DNA of 64,000 bases from Tubulanus polymorphus. Taxonomy: Eukaryota; Nemertea; Palaeonemertea; Tubulaniformes; Tubulanidae. Under the pieces are notes generated by a model. That model searched no databases, was not told the origin of the DNA, and saw only the letters and a list, made by a program, of their open reading frames with translations. The position numbers and the translations under genes are program-made. The stretch spans positions 4,896,001 to 4,960,000 of the forward strand of contig NC_134026.1 in assembly GCF_964204645.1 (NCBI RefSeq), read 5' to 3'. Positions 43,201 to 55,200 of this stretch are shown piece after piece (position 1 is the stretch's first letter; each line of letters starts with the position of its first letter).

Positions 43201-46200
43201 TGATATTTTAGGCTCCTGAATCCATACATTATCGCATCACCCACTAAATATACTTTTAGATTCAGTTCTCTACTCGGATATGGGTATAGTTTTCATAAAT
43301 AACTGATTTATTTAAGAGAAAAGTTCATTCAGTTTATGTTGAAATGTAGAAGAAGTTGAACGCGGAAGACTGAGTAACTACTAGCGCACCTGGTGGATCC
43401 TTGCTTGCCACGGGAGCCTTGTTGGTTCCCTATTACAAAATATTGTTATCCGTCACTGGCAGATACACATTATACATCCATATTAACATCAATAACTTTC
43501 TAACACATTCATAGATTTTATATGTTCGAATACACAAAAAGTATCTAAGAATGTTCCACAAGTTTTATGAGGTGATAGATCAAATGGCACTTTACGAACA
43601 AAAATGGATTTGTTTTAAACTGCAGTTCTGTCATCAACATTTCTCCGCCTTGCTTCATGTTTCCACTGTCTAACTTTGCGATGTGCGAGTGAGTGCGTGC
43701 GTGTGCGTGTGTGCGCAGCGAGTAATCATTTTGTCCTGTCCGACTTTTGTGCCTTGTTAAGTAATGATTTGTCTATACAAAAAAAACTGCATATTATTAC
43801 ATATGTATGTCAACTCTTGTAAATATGTATTTATATTCATCAATCGAGTATTTGTTTACAGTCTATATAATCATCTGGTCTTTTTGACTTTTCGAAAGTT
43901 ATTTTTGTGTATGTTATCATTGTACTTGTAAATCACATCACGTAATTCTCTTTCAGGGTATTTGATTTTTATGTCTTCTCATGTTATGTATGGCTAATTC
44001 TCTTTCATTAGATTTTTTTCCGTGTGTTTTACAATTCTATACCTCTCATCAGGGGACCCTTTAAAACTGTGTTTTACAGTTCTTCAATCATTTCTGATTC
44101 GTTTATTTTTTGTAAGGTGGCATGATGTCAGATCAAGGTCAAGGTGATGCTTAGGATAAACGGATACAAAAATCCGTGTCACTTATATAGAACTATGAAT
44201 AACTAGCTCAGTTGAAGTCTCGTTTCTCAAAATTGTCACAACATATCAAATGAAATATCAAAATCATCATCGCCTAATTACAACGAAACATAATTCCTAT
44301 TTAGATTTTGGCTTACAGAAGACTTCACACTATTCAAATCTGACACACATATGTCATGAAGACATTTGACATTCGATATCATCGTATATATCGTCATGTT
44401 CTTCACAGAAACATCAATCCATCAGAATTTCACTTTTGTGTGTACTATTTTCATTTCAAATATGCATACTAGATGTAGCTGCAGCGTAGAATAGCCAAGT
44501 GGATCACGTCACTGTATGAAATTACCGTAACCTCTCATTGCAATGTCTGTTTCCATGGCAATAATAGTGGCTTTTTGAACGAATCTCCGATGAAACAGCT
44601 TGTCGGAATTCTGTATCGCATTAGCACCACTGCCATTACTATGTGGCGTGGCGCAAAATTTCGAAGTCACAACGATCAAAAATGCAATAGTTTTTTTTTT
44701 TAGTTCAGTTGATTTTGTATTCTGCAGCTTAATCTACATATTCAATTAACAGTTTTAATTTCAACATCGTGCAGTTTGTTAATCATTACCTTCTATGTTC
44801 AATCATCAAATTCATTCATTCTGAACAATACAAAGTTAATTACAATGTTAATTGCATACAAAATACAACACACATTTAATGTATGTTTTTCTTCTTGGCA
44901 AATGAAAAATATTTGCAGATTTTGATGGTTTTTCTTGATCTTTCTATTTCACAGTCCCCATGCAGCCTCGAAACTTCCAAGGGGTACCCGTATCTCCGAG
45001 CGAAATTCAGCTGTCATGGCAGAAACCTGACGAAAGCGGCGAAAGCATCATCAAGTACGACATCTACTTCAACAGCTCGATCAATTCCGGCGCCGTGCGG
45101 ATCACGGTGGCGCCACCTAAAGAAAACTACCTGTTAGTCGACCTGGCTCCCGACACGAAGTACAACATTCGCGTTACGGCGACGTCCAAACGCGGAGAAG
45201 GCGTATCTACGCCAACGATCGTTGTGAAAACCGATCCATTCAGTACGTACCTACATCACTATATCGCATGTTTATATTTGAATGGACTTAATGTACATCG
45301 TAGCTATATCCATTGATGTTTATCGATTCAGTTATTTCTATCTATCATTCTATTATTACTATTATCATTATTATTATTATCGTTATTATGATTACTATTA
45401 TTTGATAATGAATTACAAAAATCAGTATTTCAAATGTATAGTCAGTCAACTACAAATATAATCAAGAAGTGTTTTTAAGTTGATATCGAGCATTGCTATG
45501 TAGAGAAAATGTAAAATGGTCATCACTAGAAACATTAAACAATTTGGACTTCAGACATAAGTTTAAAGATGTGAGAATTGGCGCTGAGAAAATGCTCAAG
45601 GTGCTGCTTACACAGACACTATCTTGGGAAAAATCTATAAGATTCCAACACCAAATTTGTAAAGCTATTAGTTTTGTTATGACTATTTTACATCATGATT
45701 TATCCGACAGGGCATCTATTCTAAATACGCAGAAGTATGCTCATCTCTAGCATTTTGTCCGGCATGTCAATTGATATATGCTTAAAGCTAAGAAACTCGT
45801 CGTCAGTTTTATATCAGCATTCATCGTTGGAATGTACGATAAAAGTTCTCTTTCGGAAAACCCTTTATACATCTATCACAAAGCTATCGAGTTTTTGATA
45901 TGAATCATAGATGTTCATAAATGTACATCCCTATAGTTAATTACCATTCACTATGACAAGAAGAAATTTGTCCAAGAAAATATATATATATTCATGATCA
46001 CACAAACACCTGAATGCATGCATCATTACTATCACAATTATCAATTTCTATCAATGATGCATTTTGTTCAACTACAATATTCCAATAATCAATATATCAC
46101 ACTTCGTATGCATTGATTTCGTTTGATTCCGACTACAATCTTCTTCCACTCCTCGAGTAATCGATGATTATCATCGAGGGTCATTTATAGATGTGTCGCT

Positions 46201-49200
46201 TGATGAATGTATTTATTTTCTTGGACGATGTGCTTTAACCGCGCTACGGATGTCCTTTCCTCTTCTTCACTTTGAATGCACTTCTTTTTCAGCTTACGTA
46301 TTCATGAATTTATGCTCTGTCTCTCGAATCTTTCTCGATATATTTCGTTCATAGACTATTTTCATATTGATTTTTGTTTCTCCCACATCACTTATTAGTT
46401 CCAACAGCCCCGCCGCAAGAGATTACCGGCCGTGCTCTCGATTCAACGACCATCCTCGTAAGCTGGAAAGCGCCGCCTAAAAATCTCCAAAACGGCAAAA
46501 TCACGCAATATTCCATCAAATACGTACAGTCAAAGAGCGGTAGCATTGACTCCGCGACTCGAGTTAACGTTGAAGCCATGGAAACGTCCCATATCATTCG
46601 TAATCTACAGAAATGGAGCGAATATAGAATCTGGGTCCTAGCCAGTACAAGGGTCGGAAGTGGCCCGTGGTCCGAGCCGATACTGGTTCGTACCGATGAG
46701 TCCGGTATGTATGACCCATATATTTATACTTAACAATTACAGTGCAAGGCTTTAGAATAACCGGCGACAATGGCAAAAACTTTTTCGTTAAGATCAAAAG
46801 TTTAAATCGAACGAACAACGAGAATTCGCTGCCAGTGATGAGAAAGTTTTTGCTCCCGTCAAAATGGGTGATGGTTCATATGCCTCCATACTCTGATCTG
46901 ACTAACAACTTTGTTTTGTTTACTAACCATCAATCTTGGGCACGTTAACCTTAAGCAAAGGCACCCTGTGAACAATATCAGAATTTCAGCAATTGTAGTT
47001 GCTAGATCTTATTATTGTTATTACTGATACATTGACTGATATCTGAATTATACAAATCTTCTTTATTCGTTGCATTCATCAGTCTCATACAAACGCACTG
47101 TAACTGCAAATCAACAACTTTTTTTTGAGTATCATCCACTTCTTGTTTTACTTTTTAAACGGAAAAACCTGCGATGTATGTGACCTTGAACTTGATGCTT
47201 TGCGATAGAAGCCCCCAAACGTGATATGCTGCCAATTTCTCCAATCACCTAAACCTCTCACCTTATCACACCTTTGTATCCAGTAGGTTTGGTTTGGTTA
47301 TCTGTACATCTTGGTAGTTATTGCATGCTGCATGACTATACATCTTTATATAATGTATATCATCTATATTGATATTTGATATACTATTGTAATAGTTTTA
47401 GTAATGGTTTTTGGTGCCTATTCTGAAATGTATTGATGTTTATGTGTGATATGATTAATTTTGGTATTTGTTAACATTATCTCACTTGCATGATTGACTA
47501 ACTGCTTGCATTTGTTGTATTTATCTCTGAAAATATGATTTGAGCATTTTGCATGATAGTTTGAAGCCTTTAAAGTGTTTTGCGTTAATGACTATAGAAA
47601 CTTTTCAATTTTTAAATATTTGATATTTTTAACTCTTTATCAATATCTTCAATTTTCAGTTTATTACATTAGAATTTGTAATAAATGATATTTCTCATAA
47701 CCTAGAAATACCAAAGCAGCAAACTTGCTCGGCGAGGTCAAAACTTTTTCCACATTTATCCACCATGTTGAGTGATTGTTGATACATTATGAATTTTATT
47801 TTTGAAAAAAATATTTTTCATATTGGGGAAAATGTTTTCATATTGGAGAAAAATAATTTTTCGTAATAAAATTTTTCCCTTCCTACCTGTACCCTTCCTA
47901 ATTTTGGGAATACGCCGTAAACAAATGTATGTCTTTGTCCTTATTTGACCACAAAATAATTATTTGAAAAAGATAAAGTACTATATAAGAAAGAACTTAG
48001 AACCCGAGAATTATAAAAAAAAAATTTTCATAGGCAATACCCTTTTTCAAAGTAAACCACTTTGCCCATGGGCAATCTATTACAGTACCTGGAGAGCCTC
48101 GTAAGGTGCGTGCCGAAGTTCTAAGCTCTACCGAAGTGAAACTTAGCTGGCGACCGCCTCGAAACAATGAACACTTTGGCTTGATCCGTGGCTACCAAGT
48201 GACATATTTGGAAGTCAGTGAGAACGACGATCCTCTTCGACTGCCGAAAGTTCAAGATCTACTCGGCAATAATACAGAGACGGTCATCCCCAATCTGAAA
48301 CCAGGCGCGTACTACCACTTTGCCGTGAATGCGTACACACGTAAAGGGGATGGGCCTCGATCCAGTGTAAAAAGAGTACGAACCAAAGGAGCAGGTATGT
48401 AAATAATGCAGTCCGTATTAAGCCATAAGTGATTGATTGATTGATTTGAATTGTTTGAGATCTTTTAAATTGAGAGCCAGTTCAATCTGTAATTACTAAT
48501 TGCTATGCACTGTCTAATACTAGAATGTATAATAAGTAAAATGATACCCTGATGATATAATGATATGTTAACCTGCCTTGTTTGCGAGTGGAACCTTCAC
48601 AAAGCTTTGCTTCATCTTCACCTTACTAACTAATAAAAGAACACATGTGAAATAGGCTTCTTTTGTTTCGTCCGATTTTTTGCAGGTAAACACTTACTCC
48701 CCCAGTATCACAATAAACACTGCCAAATCAATGATTGTCACATGGTTGTCTTTGGGACTTTTACATTCGAATAAGCACTGAAATTTCACTCTTGACTATA
48801 ATAGGGTTACACATGTATCTAAATGCAATGAATTGATCCCATTCAGAGAGTAGAATTTGGATAATCTATCAATCTTTGATGAATATCTATTTTAACATTT
48901 CTTAAGAGATTTACAAGTTGGCTGTAGTGGGTTAAACAATTTGATTCCGTCATCTTGAATTGCATGTTTATCGTTTGTTACAAATAGATGTACATTGTAT
49001 CTATCGCATGGATACATTATATACTGTGTTGTTTGTGTAGTAATACTAGCTGTTTACATATTCAAATTTTGCAAATATATTTACATATTTAGTGTTCGTC
49101 TGCTTCCTATGATTGTTTATGATATTTTTTCAAACAATCCCACAGATTTTTTCAACATAAATCGCTTTTAACATTAGGCGATATTCTTACCTTACCGACT

Positions 49201-52200
49201 ACTTAGTGAGTTATATACATTTTTTGTCTTTTTTATTACGATATCATTTTCTGATCAGTGGCCAAGAATACTGCCCAGAAATCTTGTAAGTAACATTTCA
49301 CAGACGGAACGAAATGAAAATCTCAAACTCACAAATAACAGCTTTCACCTGTTAGAATACTACACCGCCTGTTTGAGATATATTTTTATATGTTTGAAAC
49401 GTGTAGGACAAAGAAATGTTCTAAAGCATTGAAGAACGTTTGGAATGTTACAAATGTAGTAATGCGTCAACATCACAGAAACAAAACTAATATATTGCAA
49501 GACACGGCATTTCAACATTGCTTCACTTCGCTTTCTATGACATCGATGTGTAGCTATGTTTTTCTCAATGCATGATCTACTACTTCGATATTTCAAATAT
49601 ATACATCCTTTTTATATCTCATGAAATCTACAGTTACATTTCTTCTTGTGATTTACGTCATGGATGAAATTGAAATGATGAATGCCACTCAAATACTTCC
49701 ACCACCTTGAGTCTTTTCATGCGTGAGCTGAACGCTATAACATTGTAGCCCATTTTATACATTTACAAGACATACTAACAACTGTATATGATATGTATTA
49801 CTAACTGACAATATTAATAATGAAATGCTACTAATATATGAATCTATTTTTTGTTTTGATCTAGCTCAGCTATTCCCGTGCTTACCTCTAATGATTGCTG
49901 ACAACTATGATCACCACGCTCTGCCCAACACCTAACGCTACTGTATATAATATGTAACAAGACTGCACATAAATTGTAACCTGTTTCTATTATTCTTAAA
50001 CTAATTCCACACGATGTTATGTTATATTTCATTTCGTAAAGTAGAGTGTTATCAACTTATATCATTCCGGGGTATAAAAGTCTTGTTCATGTATTGCTTA
50101 TCAATTATTTGATATATGAAATTGAAACTTCATGATGTGGAATTAGTTTGTCCTTTTAATCCCGATCTTTCTTTCAAGCTTTTGATATCATGTAACCGCA
50201 CTTCGCACCACTTTCTATTCTAAATGTCACTGATTAATAATCGTGATGATTCGTACTTTTACGATATGTCGTACATGACTTATTTTCAGTTGCATCTCCG
50301 CCGCGTAATTTGCGTTTGGACATGATAAAGCACGATCCTCCGGCAGTGAAAGTGTCCTGGGAAACGCCCAAACAGACTTATGGTGACATCACCGAATTCC
50401 GTATTCGCTATGGTATTAAAGACGAGAATTCTCTATCGGCACTTTTTGTCAGTGGATACGATTATGTTTTCACCACTCCATTCCTCGGTGAGTGTCGTCC
50501 TACATTACCCTGGTAAAATAGACAAGGGGGCTGTTTCACAAAATGAATTCACAGTTTCATTAGTCATGCTAACACCTAATAGAACTTTAACCCTTTCAGT
50601 GCGTCTACACCGCAGTGCGGTGTATAAATCGGTGATGGGTTTTTCTAGTACACCGCGCTGCGGTGTATTGATTTAAGTAATTAGTAATTATCTCTCTTGA
50701 AAGATGGCAGCACCTGTCAAACATAGTGAAATATTAGTAACTAATGATACACCGCGCCGCGGTGTAGACGCATTATAGTGCTATTCCCGTTATTCAACAC
50801 ACTAGGGTGGAATTTTTGCAAATTTTCACATTTTCTCAAGCACTTTAGGGTATTAATTTGTCAGCACGGAAAGGGTTAAGGAATTCAACTTTGAAACTGC
50901 CCCCAGAACAAAGCTACTTGACCCAGTTTTACATAAATACCTGTTTCATGGTAACTCTAAATTGGTTAAACCAGTTGTATGCTATTACAGCCTAACTACC
51001 TAAATCTACTAGATCTACAGTTTGGTTCATCGATGAAATAGTAATCAGTGATGCTCATAATTCATTTCAGAGAAAGGAACTACTTATGAAATCCGTGTTG
51101 CTGCCAAAAATGCTCGTGATTTTGGTGATGAAGCTATCGGATACATTAAAACCCCTGATGGAGGTGAGATATGCTCCCCGTACCACTGTACCTAGCTTTA
51201 TGATGTAAACTGCTGCTCTGAGAATGTATCCCTTGTACAAAACAGCCATTTAGCATCATGCAATTCAATCATAAGCAAAGTATACCTATCTATGAATCAC
51301 AAACTAGATATAGACAATGAGCTGCGCCTTGATTTCAAGAGAAGTGTTTGCTCTGAATTTTCGATAAGGCTGGCTGAGATGCAAATAAATGCTTTCAGCT
51401 CATACCTTATATGGACAAGCGCTTTTTGTCTCATGAGGAAGCGGCTTTTGATTTAGTAATTACCCTGAACATGTCGCTCTAGAGTCCTTTTCCACCATGA
51501 GAACGATCCTATCGTCCATGCTTTGTCTATATATGCACTTGTATGGTACGCATTTTCTGTATGATGCTTGATTCTATCTCTATTATTCTTCCATCTCCTA
51601 TTTTCATTAGTTCCCGGTGGTCCGCCGAAAAACATTACAATTATCGGCGTGAACGCTAACACCGTGCGATTAACGTGGGATCTCCCGGCAAAGAAAATGC
51701 GTCAGGGAAAAATCGTCAAGTACCAAGTGAACTACTACAAAATACATCAACCGGCCGATACGTTTGACGAGAATACGACGGAAACTTCGATAAGAATTAC
51801 GAACTTGGAGAAGAGCACGATTTACGCGTTCATTATCCGAGCGTTCACAAATCAAGGACCCGGACCTTGGAGTAACACTATAGAGTTTCACACTTATGGA
51901 GCATGTAAGTTGTGGCCTCCGACCTGTCTGCACATGTGTACTCTCGTTTTGACACTATGAATAAAAACATTTTAACGAACATTTTCATTCCTCCTAGGTA
52001 CTTGTTTGTGTGCGTGTGTTTCGCCATCATTTGCAGCGTCTTTTTTCAGCAACAGTCATTAACGTTTTTCGCAGCGCAATGCATCGAGGGTGTTGTCGTA
52101 AATATACTGTATGAAGTCTTCGGCATATAATAATATTCGACATTAATAATAATGCTCTATAAATCGAAATGACATTTCACATTCATTAAGAAACATCGAT

Positions 52201-55200
52201 TTAAGCTTTTCAAGATATTGCTGCTTAGATTCCTATTATTTATTTGTCGACAATACACTTGATGCAAATTTTTTTTCAACAGCAGGCACACTATATATAT
52301 ATATATATATGTATATATGTGCCTTTCACTTTCATTCCCAACATTTTAGGTAGAATAGAAAATATCTTCATTTTCACCTTGTCATTACGCATTCATTTTA
52401 CACAACCATACACATATAAAAAACCTGTGATATCGGTACATCTCTAGAGGTAAAACGCTATCTAATTTCATGTTTTGTGCTCTTTATTACATATTTGAAC
52501 TTGTTGCAAGCAGAATGTTTTTATCATAAAAATGTCGAAATCAGTGCAACCGACAAAAGCATGAATATTTGATGGATCTCATTATAAAGTTTCCGGTGCA
52601 TGGATGCTATTTATTTCTGATTGGTCGCTTCTTAAGATATTTTTGTATACGAATTGTTTGAAGGGAGTTTTACAAATAATGTATCGTTTTCATCCGATGA
52701 ATATCAGTTGATACCAGCAAGATTTTTAATTGGCTACCGATTATTTTCGCAAAAAGAATTGCTGCCATCAACTGATGCCTTTGAAGGTCCGGTCTTGCGA
52801 AGACTTGCAAAGGCTTTCGTGCTCTATTCTCCGTGTAGTGTGATGGTAAAAAGCCCTACTACAGCCTAATTCATGAACATTGATGTTGATATTGTCAGTC
52901 ACACATTAGAATAGTTGATCGTCAAACAGTGTAGATCATAGCAATTTCATATCAAATCTCGTCATTCTAGGAAACAATCGACTTAAAAAGCTTTGTGAAG
53001 GGTCCTACGCGTACGAGTTTTCAATGCGATTGCGCAAGTTGTTTTGAAATTCGAATAACTTGCATTTATCGTTGTCCAATTTCAGTACCACCTCCGCCGC
53101 AAAATATTGTCATCAAGCGGCCACTTCCATCGCAGCTGGAAATTGGCTGGGATGCACCGCTTTACTCTACAGTTGCCGGCTATCGTGTGTATTACACCGA
53201 TGAAGCTGACAAACCAGTCAAAACATGGCAGAAAAAAGATTTCCCGCCGTACAGTATTGTCGACATAGATGGGCTCGATGAGCTCGCCATGTACACGGTG
53301 CGAGTACAGACGAAAGCCATCGATGGACAATACGGAAATTTTTCTGATCCGATAATCGTGAATACTGTCAGCAAGCGTGAGTATTCTTCATAATGTTCCC
53401 GATGAGATAAATTTCCAATTTTCAGGGTGGCCACTGATCGGGAAAACCTGGAAAATTCAGGGAATCAGAAAAATCTAGTATAAATGATCGAAAACTCGAA
53501 AAATTTTGATAAAAATAAAACTCAGGGAATTTGAATATGTGTTTGACTCTAGGAATTTGTAAATTGGCAGAAAGTGGCCACCCTGATTTTCTAACTGGGA
53601 GATAAATAGATGTTAACTCGAAAATATTTCTTGGATTTAAAGCTGAAAACACTGCAAATAATTTAACAATTATTTAACAATTGATTGTGACTAATAACTG
53701 TGTTGTTTATAGCTGTGGATGTTGTGCAAAGATTCGTCGTAGTTGATCGATCGAAGAACAGTATCAGCCTAGAATGGTCGAAGCCTCGACAGACCGGAGT
53801 TATGAAATATGTGGTAAGTCAAAACTTCTAAATGCAAGGGCTGCTAAATCTGAGTCCGAAGTAGATAAACTGATAGAAAGTTGGATCGCTTCATTGCAAC
53901 CAGGTAGCGAATCATTACAAAATACTTTTTACCCGGTTTAGTTGATGTATTGGGGCGATAAGACATATCGCGATGACGAAGAAGGCGTTGAACACACGTC
54001 GGCCGATCTGATGAAAGAAAAGCAATTCGGAGCCGACGTTCTGAAAGCGAAGATCGTCGACTTGAAGCCGGGATTCACGTATACGTTCAATTTGTCGGTG
54101 GTGTTCATGAGACAGAAACGCGGTCCAGCCGTTCGTCTACGAGCGGAAACTCAACCATCCAGTTAGTATTCATTTCAGCGCGTCCCGTATTTTCAGATAT
54201 AGATATCATAATGTTGTTATGGTACATAATGAGTGATGCACATTGCTTGAATAATAAAGTAATAATGATCTGATGTATATATGGTCTTTCGACCAAAATA
54301 GTCTCTAGTGGCCTTGTCCTGCAATGTATGATGATAATGACGAATGATACATTAACACTTCATTAACACCTTTAACTTACGTAACATTTGTTTTATATTT
54401 TGCAAAACCTCATTCACGGATAAATTCACTCTTATTAATACGTACTAACTTTCTTGATCTAGCAATATGGCGAAACTCAATGTTGCCAAGCGTATCAGGT
54501 GTGTTTGTGTATATTCGAATTAATCGCGCTCGATTGATTCTCGACGAAAAAGATATGATTTTAAAAAAACGAATCGCTTCATCATCATTTGATCGTCATC
54601 CATCTCGTTTTGAATAAGCTACAATATTCATTCATGATTGATATTCCTATTGAAAAACATTGATTTTACCGTATTCATTTCACTAGACAAAACAAAAAAC
54701 AGTGGCCTCATGATTCTGGATTTTTCATACTCATTCGTTAGTGTGCAAACGATTGGGCGACAGATGATGAAAATTGTGATGAGGGATTTCTTTTATGTTC
54801 ACTAAAAAGTCAGTCTATTCACTCGCAGTTAAGCAGCTTCGACGTGTAGTATTCAACAAATATCATAACTGTCTATTCAACGCGTACGTAGCGTTGAAAT
54901 TATTATTTGTCGTTAAAGATTAAGTGAAACAAGGCTAAAACCATTCGAAATTTCGATCATCTGATCAATTATTGAATTAATCGGTGTTTATCTCCATGTA
55001 GATATTATCTTACCAGCCATTTGACATATTCGCTCTTTTAGATAAGATCTTTGAATATTCATATATCATTAAATGAGTTTGAGAAGAGTTTTCAAAAGGG
55101 TGAATGTGGCAATAAATTCAGTCCCCAGCTTTATATATATATATATATATGATGTATATGTATAGATTTATATACATTGATATAACATGCACAGCTAAAA

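Larger units (their letters stand above)
37422..44954. other. FN2/FN3 intron (7.5 kb) with two candidate microexons
   Basis: Holds candidate exons at 38553-38588 and 41333-41341, a TAC repeat (40240-40299), a perfect palindrome (38241-38276), a third copy of a dispersed repeat (43383-43411), a GTGC-rich run near 43680-43718 and a CpG-rich patch (42485-42800). No other gene is seen. Confidence 0.7.

Noticed and set aside
44096-44127. Exon between gttttacag and gtaagg
   Set aside because: 32 nt, not a multiple of three, so it would shift the frame.
46742-46948. 68-codon frame after FN4 preceded by attacag
   Set aside because: The upstream sequence is the start of the FN4/FN5 intron (38 nt after the FN4 donor, too short for an intron) and the peptide has no FN3 similarity.
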